A stretch of DNA of 5,805 nucleotides from Candidatus Bathyarchaeota archaeon JdFR-04 (GTDB lineage Archaea > Thermoproteota > Bathyarchaeia > Bathyarchaeales > UBA233): contig MTLR01000047.1 of NCBI GenBank assembly GCA_002010925.1, positions 1-5,805 on the forward strand, read 5' to 3'. How positions within the stretch are numbered: the stretch's first letter is position 1; every line of letters begins with the position of its first letter. The position numbers were made by a program, and so were the translations under genes. Positions 1-5,645 of the stretch are shown piece by piece. The notes under the pieces are model-generated. The model saw only the letters and a program-made list of their open reading frames with translations. It was not told the DNA's origin and did not search any database.

Positions 1-142
1 CTTTCATGCCCTTCGCAACTTCCTTAAGATGATCGAGCTTTACTAGCGTGTTTCTAAAATTCGTGGTGATAAGTATTACGGGTGGATCTTCCGCAACTGT
101 TTCAGAGAATTGTTTAGATTCGGATTCGTTATTGTTTAGCAA
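1..142 (-). CDS. Partial unrecognised protein, N-terminal end only
   Basis: An open reading frame on the minus strand runs off the left edge, giving 47 codons from a TTG at 142. The peptide has a polar Asn/Glu/Ser-rich start (about residues 3-19). After it comes a more structured stretch with a beta-strand-like core, VILITTNFRN, and an amphipathic helix-like end, KLDHLKEVAKGMK. This reads as genuine protein, but I do not recognise the family and give no function. The start is uncertain. An in-frame ATG lies at 181, but it would add a hydrophobic A/T-rich translation (IIYLHIYILL) that covers the TATA-like elements, so I prefer the TTG. With a TATA-like box at 158-169 the mRNA would be nearly leaderless. 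The gene is divergent from the HTH-phosphoribosyltransferase gene. Confidence 0.5.
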   Translation of the reverse strand, partial: MLNNNESESKQFSETVAEDPPVILITTNFRNTLVKLDHLKEVAKGMK

Positions 143-152
143 AATATATATG
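141..152 (+). promoter_or_regulatory. TATA-like box of the HTH-phosphoribosyltransferase gene
   Basis: The A/T run AAAATATATATG resembles an archaeal TATA box. Allowing about 25 bases to the transcription start would place the 5' end near 172 and leave a leader of about 45 bases before the GTG start at 218. This rests on pattern and position only. Confidence 0.4.
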
Positions 153-157
153 TGCAA

Positions 158-169
158 GTAAATAATAAA
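158..169 (-). promoter_or_regulatory. TATA-like box of the divergent left-edge gene
   Basis: Read on the minus strand this is TTTATTATTTAC. Its centre lies about 22 bases upstream of the TTG at 142, as expected for a leaderless or very short-leader archaeal transcript. It sits within about 20 bp of the opposing TATA-like box, so the two promoters would compete or be co-regulated. The support is weak because it depends on an uncertain start codon. Confidence 0.3.
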
Positions 170-190
170 TGACTGCCGCATCTGAGTTTG

Positions 191-202
191 ACGCTTAAGT
201 GT
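191..202. promoter_or_regulatory. Imperfect palindrome, possible operator
   Basis: ACGCTTAAGTGT is a 12-bp inverted repeat with only one non-complementary pair (193/200), centred on CTTAAG. It lies between the predicted transcription start and the ribosome-binding site of the HTH-phosphoribosyltransferase gene. That is where an autoregulatory operator could sit. A short palindrome of this kind can also occur by chance. Confidence 0.2.
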
Positions 203-206
203 TTAA

Positions 207-212
207 GAGGTG
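207..212 (+). promoter_or_regulatory. Ribosome-binding site that sets the start at GTG 218
   Basis: GAGGTG matches the complement of the archaeal 16S rRNA 3' end and ends five bases before the GTG at 218. The upstream in-frame TTG at 188 has no comparable site, so the shorter protein is preferred. Confidence 0.65.
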
Positions 213-217
213 TCTTT

Positions 218-979
218 GTGAGTACCCATGCCGAAGCCTTGAAACTTCGTTTGATGATTATTGAGTTGCTCCAGACAGCTAAGAAAACAGTTAATCCAAA
301 AACAGGAAAACCTTACACCTATAGAGAGCTTTCAGACAAGACTAGTTTACCCGTTACTGTGCTTAGCCGATACGCCAAAGGACACGTGCTACCCAACGTC
401 GCAAGAGCAAAGCAATTATGGAAAGTTCTTTCAAAGCTTGTTGGTTTAGAAACACAAATTCGACGTAGAATAGTTTTCAATGATGATGGATATTTCGACA
501 ACACCGGCATAATTGGAAATTATAACATTCTGAAGCATGCGGCGCATTATGCGCTTGCAACATTTGCAGGAAGAAGGGTTACTAAGGTTTTAACCGCGGC
601 TGTGGATGGTATCCCCTTGGCTGCAATGGTTTCTAACGCTTTGGGAGTTAACCTTGTAATCGCAAAGAGAACTAAAGAAGTGGGCGTGAAGGCATTTTTG
701 GAGGAAACCTATGTCCTACGTGATTCCGGGGTAACTATGACCTTGTATATTCCGAAAGATGCTATTAAACGGAGGGATAGTGTTCTCATAGTAGATGATA
801 TGATAAAAACTGGGGAAACCCAAATGGCACTGGTGAATCTTGTTAAGAAAGCAAAGGCCGAGCTCTCAGGAATATTCTCTTTGATAGCGGTTGGGGAGCA
901 ATGGCGTGAAAAACTTAACCTACCGAAAAACTGTCCAGTAGAAGTGATAGCCCGAATAAAGCTCCCTCAACGAGCATAA
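218..979 (+). CDS. HTH-phosphoribosyltransferase transcriptional regulator (GfcR-like)
   Basis: This 253-residue protein has an N-terminal helix-turn-helix domain fused to a type I phosphoribosyltransferase (PRTase) fold. Residues about 33-71 form the DNA-binding part, with YRELSDKTSLPVTVLSRYAKG read as helix-turn-helix and recognition helix. From about residue 100 the PRTase core begins, with a glycine-containing turn at 129-133 (VDGIP). The PRPP-binding signature is at 189-201, VLIVDDMIKTGET, with the acidic pair Asp193-Asp194 and the Thr198-Gly-Glu-Thr phosphate loop. Most family members have Thr or Ser where Lys197 stands. Archaeal proteins of this design (COG0856, including haloarchaeal GfcR) are described as regulators that use the PRTase fold as a sensor. 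By homology this is a cytoplasmic DNA-binding regulator. Its ligand and targets are not shown here, and residual enzyme activity cannot be excluded. GTG 218 is chosen as start because GAGGTG lies five bases upstream; starting at TTG 188 would add ten residues. The gene converges on pheT. Confidence 0.8.
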   Translation: MSTHAEALKLRLMIIELLQTAKKTVNPKTGKPYTYRELSDKTSLPVTVLSRYAKGHVLPNVARAKQLWKVLSKLVGLETQIRRRIVFNDDGYFDNTGIIGNYNILKHAAHYALATFAGRRVTKVLTAAVDGIPLAAMVSNALGVNLVIAKRTKEVGVKAFLEETYVLRDSGVTMTLYIPKDAIKRRDSVLIVDDMIKTGETQMALVNLVKKAKAELSGIFSLIAVGEQWREKLNLPKNCPVEVIARIKLPQRA

Positions 980-983
980 CAAC

Positions 984-999
984 TTCTCCTTTATTTCTG
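984..999 (+). terminator. Pyrimidine-rich 3' end of the regulator gene
   Basis: The 33-bp gap between two convergent stop codons holds TTCTCCTTTATTTCTG on the plus strand. Archaeal transcription commonly ends at T-rich stretches without a stable hairpin, and none is seen here. The gap must end both convergent transcripts. The call is positional and weak. Confidence 0.3.
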
Positions 1000-1012
1000 T
1001 ATATATGATGCT

Positions 1013-2743
1013 TTAAGTATCTGGTAGGATTCGTTTATTGGTATCTTGAAGGGTTAACGTATAGATTTTGCTCACGTCTACTTCAAAGGCAGCCGCTGGT
1101 TTTTCCAAGTCCCATGCTTCTAAAACTTTTGGGTGAATTTCACCTATCACTCCAACATCTGTTTTGCCTATTTTCACTTTGCCCGTTCTTCCAGGTATAA
1201 ATGTGGGATGAGTTGCTTCTCTAATTTGCCATTGGAGGTTTAAGCTAGTAATTAAAGCATCAAGGAGCGACTTGATTTCTGTGAAACCAGCGTTGGCGTG
1301 CGTCGTCACAGCGGCTAGTCTTTGTTCTTCACGGGTTTTTGTTTCTTCTTCTTTGTCCGGGATCACAATAGTGCCGAGTTCGAAGATTTTCTGCGGGTAT
1401 TCCACATGCTGGTTATTACTTAGGAACTCCATTAGAGAAGGCAGAAGCCAGCTTCTCAGACAAGTAAGGGTCAGAACTTTAGGATTGGCTATTTCCATGG
1501 TTTTCTCTGGTTTAAGTTCCATTTTGTAGAAGAGAGCTTGTTTGTTTGTGAGCGTGTAAGTAAGGATTTCTTGGAATCCCAGTCCGATCATGATTTCTCT
1601 AGCATAATCGTAGAATTCGGTTTGTGGATTCGTGGCTCCGGTTGTTGGAAGCCTCCGCCATAACGGTTGAATATTATTATATCCATATGCTATAGCTACA
1701 TCTTCAACTAAGTCTATAGGATGCATAATGTCAATCCTATATGGAGGTATGTACACTAAAAGGCTGTTTTTGCCTTTGCTTTTAACGCTGAAACGGGCTT
1801 TACCTAAAAGTTCAGCTACGTGTCTAGCTGTTAGCTTTAAGCCTAAAATCTGGTTTACATATTCCAACCTTAAGAGCATGGTTGATGCTTCGATTCGAGG
1901 CGTAACCACAGTTTCATTTTTGCCGCTATACGCGTATTTTATGGTTGTGGAAAAGGTTTTCCCTCCACGGTCAAGTAGCGAGAAAACTACAATGTTCAAA
2001 GTGTTTAGCACAGTTTCATGAGTTGTCCCTGTGACTTCTACTAAAACGTTTTTTGTTTCAGGGGTTATCCTTCCCAAATCGTTAGAGTTTATTATTGGTG
2101 GGAAACTTAAAACGCGTTTTTCTGAGTCTAATAGAATTGGATAAACTTCGAATCTGCGGACTATGTCCCCATACTCTACGCCTTTAGGATGTTTTTCCAA
2201 AATCTCTTTTAGGTTCATTTCTTGTTCGAATCCTAAGGGAACAAAGCTTGTTTCTGTTGGTTTCGTGACTGTATAGTGAAGCGGGGGAGAAAGTAAGTCG
2301 AAGTTGTATAGGCCTATGGATGTTCGCCGTCGGTTTCTACCATAAGTTTGATCAAGTTTGTCTTGGAGCCGCATTAGCCCCCTAATTATTGTGTCATTCA
2401 GGTTTAGATTGCGCACCACAGCACAGGCGATGTAGGGGCGAATCATCCATAAGCGTTTATCCACATGTACCTTTACCCCTGAATCATCAACGATTTTATA
2501 GTTCTTCAATCCCCTGTCTAACCCTAAGAAACCATGGAGCGCACGGGTTAAGCCTTCAACATTCCAAAGATCTGGGCGATTGGTATCCTTTATTTCAACA
2601 GTTAGGATTCCCTCTTTCTCGTCGAAAGCTTTGACCTCACCTTTCACGAAAGCGAGGATTTCGTTTAGTTTCTCTACGTTTTTTCCGATTTTTAATCCTA
2701 AGAGTTTAACGAAGTCTTGGTATTCTATTTCTATAGTTGGCAT
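1013..2743 (-). CDS. pheT: Phenylalanyl-tRNA synthetase beta subunit
   Basis: This 576-residue protein is the beta subunit of class II PheRS, the cytoplasmic (alpha-beta)2 enzyme that attaches Phe to tRNA-Phe. The beta subunit handles tRNA binding and editing of mischarged Tyr. Its length fits the archaeal/eukaryotic form, which lacks the extra N- and C-terminal tRNA-binding modules of the bacterial subunit of about 800 aa. Visible landmarks are:
- the B1-like NRPDLWNVEGLTRAL at 55-69;
- the B3/B4 editing region, including QTYGRNRRRTSIGLYNFD at 132-149 and FPPIINSNDLGRIT at 214-227;
- the B5 domain ending in IPPYRIDIMHPIDLVEDVA (332-350) and AYGYNNI;
- the inactive synthetase-like core with LRSWLLPSLMEFL at 429-441, FELG at 454-457, and a closing HPKVLEAW...AAFEVDV at 537-557.
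The ATG lies one base after the pheS stop, so translation is probably coupled. The order pheS-pheT is usual. No frameshift or missing domain is seen. Confidence 0.96.
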   Translation of the reverse strand: MPTIEIEYQDFVKLLGLKIGKNVEKLNEILAFVKGEVKAFDEKEGILTVEIKDTNRPDLWNVEGLTRALHGFLGLDRGLKNYKIVDDSGVKVHVDKRLWMIRPYIACAVVRNLNLNDTIIRGLMRLQDKLDQTYGRNRRRTSIGLYNFDLLSPPLHYTVTKPTETSFVPLGFEQEMNLKEILEKHPKGVEYGDIVRRFEVYPILLDSEKRVLSFPPIINSNDLGRITPETKNVLVEVTGTTHETVLNTLNIVVFSLLDRGGKTFSTTIKYAYSGKNETVVTPRIEASTMLLRLEYVNQILGLKLTARHVAELLGKARFSVKSKGKNSLLVYIPPYRIDIMHPIDLVEDVAIAYGYNNIQPLWRRLPTTGATNPQTEFYDYAREIMIGLGFQEILTYTLTNKQALFYKMELKPEKTMEIANPKVLTLTCLRSWLLPSLMEFLSNNQHVEYPQKIFELGTIVIPDKEEETKTREEQRLAAVTTHANAGFTEIKSLLDALITSLNLQWQIREATHPTFIPGRTGKVKIGKTDVGVIGEIHPKVLEAWDLEKPAAAFEVDVSKIYTLTLQDTNKRILPDT

Positions 2744-2744
2744 T

Positions 2745-4253
2745 TTAGACCATTCCCTTCCGTCTTATCCAGTCTAGGTCCTGGGTGAAAACGTAGCGGA
2801 TGTCGTCTATTCCAGCTCGCATCATGAAAAGGCGGTCGATACCAAGGCCCCAAGCGATTACCGGAACTTTTATGCCTAACGGTAGGGTAACTTCAGGTCG
2901 GAATATTCCTGAACCGCCAAATTCTATCCAGCCATACCCTTTCTTATAGGCACTTAATTCAACGCTGGGTTCGGTGAAAGGGAAATAGTCAGGTCGAAAC
3001 TTTACCTCGTCGGCTCCAGCGATTTCTATCGCGAACTTCTCCAAGACGCCGAGAAGATCCCTTAACGTCAGGTTCTCATCCACAACTATTCCTTCTACTT
3101 GGTTAAATTCAGTTAGATGGGTTTTGTCCACAACTTCGGGGCGGTAACAACGTGCAATGGAGAAGTATTTTCCTGGAATTTCCAAATCTTTGCTCAGCAG
3201 CGTTCGGATACTCAGAGCGGTTCCGTGTCCACGGAGAATCAGGCGGCTGGCTTCCCTGACTGAATATTTGTATCTCCAGCCCCGTGAACCCGTCTTCCAT
3301 CCATTCTCGTGGGTTTTCTTAACTTTGGCCATAACATGCCTGTAACGTGACAAGTTTCCATGCTTTGGTGATTTAACGAAGTATATGCCGAATATTTCCC
3401 GGGCAGGATGGTCTTGAGGCATGAACAATGCGTCAAAGTTGAAGAATGATAGCTCAACAAGTGGACCCGACATTTCTTTAAAGCCTAACTGCACGAGTTT
3501 GCTTTTCACTTCATCTATGAACCGTAGGTATGGGTGTTTCTTGCCGGGCCATGTCTTGGCCACAGGTGCTCTTATGTTGTATTTTCGGAGTTTTACCTTT
3601 CGCCATTTTCCGGTAGCGATAAGTTTAGGTGTGAGCTGGCTAACCTCCTCCATAGCTTGGATTCCACGTTTTATGAGGTTTTGGCCTTCCTTGGTAATTT
3701 TTAAAATCCTCACAGTTTTTTCTTCTATTTCTACTAGTTTTCGTTTTTTAAGCAGTTCAGCGGTTTTTCTCATTTCTGGGTCGAGCTTTTCTAGGATTGC
3801 TGAGCGATTTTTATCTAGAAGTCGTAAAAGTCTTTCATCGATTCCCTCCTTTTCTGGAGTTCCCAAAGTTTTTAGTTTTCCTTTTTCCAGTTTTGCCCAG
3901 CCTTTTTGTCGAAGCCAACCTAGGGCTATGGAAACCAAATTATCCCTTAACTTTGCTTCTTTGATAGCTTTGTGTAGGGGGGCTTCGCCGTTCAGTTTTA
4001 AAAGGGCTTTCATTAGCCGTCTCTCTGGTAATCCCTTTCTTGCGTAGGTTTTTCCCTCCTGGGTTAGTATTAGGGTTTTTTCTTTCCTTTCTTCTATTTC
4101 TACCAGTTTCTGGCTTTGTAGGGCAAGAGCAGCCCGCATTATGGCTGTTTCTGGTAATCCTGCTTCGGCGGTTAGTTGGCTTAAGCTGGCTTTTCCACCA
4201 AGCTTTTCTAAAATAAGTAATGTTTTTCGTTCATGGGGTCTTAGCTCAGTCAT
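2745..4253 (-). CDS. pheS: Phenylalanyl-tRNA synthetase alpha subunit
   Basis: This 502-residue protein is the catalytic alpha subunit of PheRS, which activates Phe with ATP and transfers it to the terminal ribose of tRNA-Phe. The length is typical of archaea and eukaryotes; bacterial PheS is about 340 aa. Residues 1 to about 210 are winged-helix modules thought to contact tRNA. Modules 1 and 3 share KLVEIEE (49-55 and 172-178) followed by L-x-x-T-x-EG. The catalytic core begins near 235 with:
- FDALFMPQDHPAREIFG at 273-289;
- motif 2 at about 364-385, with RCYRPE and THLTEFNQ;
- FPFTEPS (424-430), at the Phe pocket;
- FGGSGIFRPE at 445-454;
- motif 3 GLGIDR at 469-474.
The usual THTT-type tetrad reads GHGT at 342-345. 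ATG 4253 is chosen because AGGGAG lies seven bases upstream; another ATG at 4260 is out of frame. The gene is the first of a pheS-pheT pair. Confidence 0.97.
   Translation of the reverse strand: MTELRPHERKTLLILEKLGGKASLSQLTAEAGLPETAIMRAALALQSQKLVEIEERKEKTLILTQEGKTYARKGLPERRLMKALLKLNGEAPLHKAIKEAKLRDNLVSIALGWLRQKGWAKLEKGKLKTLGTPEKEGIDERLLRLLDKNRSAILEKLDPEMRKTAELLKKRKLVEIEEKTVRILKITKEGQNLIKRGIQAMEEVSQLTPKLIATGKWRKVKLRKYNIRAPVAKTWPGKKHPYLRFIDEVKSKLVQLGFKEMSGPLVELSFFNFDALFMPQDHPAREIFGIYFVKSPKHGNLSRYRHVMAKVKKTHENGWKTGSRGWRYKYSVREASRLILRGHGTALSIRTLLSKDLEIPGKYFSIARCYRPEVVDKTHLTEFNQVEGIVVDENLTLRDLLGVLEKFAIEIAGADEVKFRPDYFPFTEPSVELSAYKKGYGWIEFGGSGIFRPEVTLPLGIKVPVIAWGLGIDRLFMMRAGIDDIRYVFTQDLDWIRRKGMV
3721..3740 (-). 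repeat. Intragenic direct repeat copy in pheS, module 3
   Basis: This 20-base segment differs at a single base from 4090-4109, which lies 369 bases (123 codons) away in the same frame. Both copies encode KLVEIEE, at residues 172-178 and 49-55. It marks the equivalent beta-hairpin of two winged-helix modules. Confidence 0.7.
4090..4109 (-). repeat. Intragenic direct repeat copy in pheS, module 1
   Basis: This is the partner of the repeat at 3721-3740, matching 19 of 20 bases. The only difference is a synonymous Leu codon change (CTG here, CTA in the other copy). Confidence 0.7.
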
Positions 4254-4260
4254 GGGGCAT

Positions 4261-4266
4261 CTCCCT
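4261..4266 (-). promoter_or_regulatory. Ribosome-binding site of pheS
   Basis: AGGGAG on the minus strand ends seven bases before the ATG at 4253. The nearer out-of-frame ATG at 4260 directly abuts the site and would be too close. The spacing therefore supports the 4253 start. Confidence 0.6.
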
Positions 4267-4301
4267 TGTTTTTTGCTATAGAGTTGTTAGTGTAGTAGGC
4301 G

Positions 4302-4318
4302 CATAAAGGCAATAAAAG
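4302..4318 (-). promoter_or_regulatory. Candidate TATA region of pheS-pheT
   Basis: The minus strand reads CTTTTATTGCCTTTATG, two overlapping TATA-like elements about 50-65 bases upstream of the pheS start. Transcription would begin near 4275-4290, leaving a leader of a few tens of bases. The region could give the PheRS genes their own promoter apart from trpS. It is based on pattern only. Confidence 0.35.
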
Positions 4319-4323
4319 TTTGT

Positions 4324-4344
4324 AAAAGGAAAGATTTCCAAAAA
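4324..4344 (-). terminator. Candidate T-rich terminator after trpS
   Basis: On the minus strand a T5 tract (4344-4340) is followed by a small perfect inverted repeat, GGAAA-TC-TTTCC (4339-4328), and a T4 tract (4327-4324). This could end the trpS transcript before the pheS promoter. The two-base loop makes a real hairpin doubtful, so the T tracts are the better evidence. Confidence 0.3.
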
Positions 4345-4380
4345 GGGTTTTAACTAATGTTATTCGGGCATTTAACGACT

Positions 4381-4414
4381 GTTGGGAGTAAATTGGCAGG
4401 ACATCCCTCTCAAC
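4381..4414. other. Inverted repeat in the trpS-pheS intergenic region
   Basis: Arms GTTGGGAG (4381-4388) and CTCTCAAC (4407-4414) flank an 18-base loop. In plus-strand RNA all eight pairs form, one as G-U. In the expected minus-strand transcript one pair becomes A-C. It is the only arm pair I noticed in the 197-bp region, which otherwise shows no gene or RNA. Confidence 0.25.
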
Positions 4415-4450
4415 CGCACGTAATTAGAAGGACGTTGGTAAATTTATGCT

Positions 4451-5572
4451 TTATTCTACATTTAATATCTCCCGGGCTTTGTCTATGTACTTTCTACGTT
4501 TTTTCCGGTGTCCCTTCACAAACTTTAAGACGTATTCGATGGTTCGTTTTTTATGTTCGCCACATAGAAGTTTTCCAGCTTTGCAGTCGTGATAGGTTTT
4601 CGCTACTTCTTTATCATCTTCAACGAAATGGAAAACGTCAATCTCATAGACTGGACATATTTCAGGTATTCCGCCTTTTTCCCGCTGCTCTTTTATGGTT
4701 GGTCTTCCTCCAGTAAAAGCGTTAGAGATTTTGTTTGCGATGGTTTCTGGTTTTTCGTCAAGTGTAAAGTAGCTCATTGGTGATCTTTTGCTCATTTTCG
4801 GTGAACCATCTAATCCTTTGATTATCTTGTGGTACGTAGCCGAGGGCGACTCAAACCCGTATTTTCGTCGAAATTTCTGGGCTATATCTCGGGAAAGCCG
4901 CAGATGCGGGTCCTGGTCAACCCCGACGGGCACTATGGTTGGCTTTGGTCCGCCGAAATCCCGGAGTTGGGGAAGAAGTATATCTCCTACTTGGATTAGC
5001 GCTGATAAATAAAGCCCCATGTGTCTTTCGCCGTATATGGCTTTCATTGTAGCTAGGGTTACAGCTCTTCCGAAGATTATTGCAAGGTCCTTTACGTGGT
5101 TTTCTTTGGATTGGCGGTAAATATAGGCTTTTTTAGGGTCAAGTCCTAGTGCTAGCACATCAGCTATGTTGCCTACAGCGTATTTTTCGCTTTTTTCAAA
5201 CGGGATTCTGTTGTCTTCGTAGGCTTCGATGTCAGCAATACAATAAAAAGTGTCAGCGCCTTGTTGTTGGAAGTAGATGATTTCCCTAGCCGTCATCAGT
5301 GTTCCAAGATGAAATTCGCCTGTTGGTTTTATCCCGCTTAAAACAGCGAATTTCTCATTTTTCTCCATACACTCAACGATTTTCTCGAAGTCCCTATGTC
5401 CAAAGATTACGCCTCTACGCATTGCCATAAACGGGTTCTTAATTCTCGGAAGCAAGGGTTTTAGAGGTTCTATGCCGAACTCTTTGTAAAGTTTTTCGTA
5501 GTCCTTAATTATAGTAGTGCCAAAGGGGTCGAGAAGAAGTTCTTCGCTCCTTTCGCTGGGAGGTTCAGACAT
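4451..5572 (-). CDS. trpS: Tryptophanyl-tRNA synthetase
   Basis: This 373-residue class I synthetase activates Trp with ATP and charges tRNA-Trp in the cytoplasm. The archaeal/eukaryotic type is shown by the N-terminal DPFG at 15-18. In the Rossmann domain the HIGH motif reads HLGT (88-91) in the context SGIKPTGEFHLGTL. The Trp/ATP-site element GVDQDPHLRLSRD is at 217-229. The KMSKS loop reads KMSKR (259-263), after GLDGSP. The helical C-terminal anticodon-binding part holds Cys306, Cys330, Cys337 and His340, spaced like a metal site, and ends in a very basic stretch (KGHRKKRRKYIDK, 353-365). The start is ATG 5572, because GGAGG lies nine bases upstream. A longer reading from TTG 5602 would add ten mostly basic residues and would include the ribosome-binding site itself. 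The gene lies upstream of pheS in the same direction, 197 bp away, probably as a separate transcription unit. Confidence 0.96.
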   Translation of the reverse strand: MSEPPSERSEELLLDPFGTTIIKDYEKLYKEFGIEPLKPLLPRIKNPFMAMRRGVIFGHRDFEKIVECMEKNEKFAVLSGIKPTGEFHLGTLMTAREIIYFQQQGADTFYCIADIEAYEDNRIPFEKSEKYAVGNIADVLALGLDPKKAYIYRQSKENHVKDLAIIFGRAVTLATMKAIYGERHMGLYLSALIQVGDILLPQLRDFGGPKPTIVPVGVDQDPHLRLSRDIAQKFRRKYGFESPSATYHKIIKGLDGSPKMSKRSPMSYFTLDEKPETIANKISNAFTGGRPTIKEQREKGGIPEICPVYEIDVFHFVEDDKEVAKTYHDCKAGKLLCGEHKKRTIEYVLKFVKGHRKKRRKYIDKAREILNVE

Positions 5573-5581
5573 TTTTGATTG

Positions 5582-5586
5582 CCTCC
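5582..5586 (-). promoter_or_regulatory. Ribosome-binding site that sets the trpS start
   Basis: GGAGG on the minus strand ends nine bases before ATG 5572. It lies inside the extra ten codons of the longer TTG-initiated reading, which argues against that start. Confidence 0.7.
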
Positions 5587-5618
5587 GTCGACTTGACCGC
5601 AAATATTGTTAGAATGAA

Positions 5619-5628
5619 GCTTTTAAGG
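5619..5628 (-). promoter_or_regulatory. Candidate TATA box of trpS
   Basis: The minus strand reads CCTTAAAAGC, about 50 bases upstream of the trpS ATG. This would give a transcription start near 5598 and a leader of about 25 bases that carries the GGAGG. Two copies of TTAACCTT (5645-5638 and 5632-5625) overlap its upstream edge. The box is a poor match to the TATA consensus. Confidence 0.3.
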
Positions 5629-5645
5629 TTAAGTATGAAGGTTAA

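Noticed and set aside
188..217. Ten-residue N-terminal extension of the HTH-phosphoribosyltransferase from TTG 188
   Set aside because: It contains the GAGGTG site for GTG 218 and the palindrome, and TTG 188 has no site of its own.
3421..4047. Plus-strand open frame of 208 codons inside pheS
   Set aside because: It lies wholly antisense to the well-supported pheS gene, has a Ser/Phe-rich composition typical of antisense translation, and shows no recognisable motif.
4254..4450. tRNA, C/D-box RNA or leader-attenuator in the trpS-pheS gap
   Set aside because: I found no cloverleaf, no TGATGA/CTGA box pair and no Phe- or Trp-rich leader peptide.
4357..4716. Plus-strand open frame of 119 codons across the trpS 3' end
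   Set aside because: It overlaps the conserved C-terminal part of trpS in antisense. Its composition is Leu/Phe/Cys-rich without domain features, and no ribosome-binding site was seen.
5573..5602. Ten-residue N-terminal extension of TrpRS from TTG 5602
   Set aside because: The stretch contains the GGAGG ribosome-binding site for ATG 5572 and encodes mostly Arg/Ser residues, so it is better read as untranslated leader.
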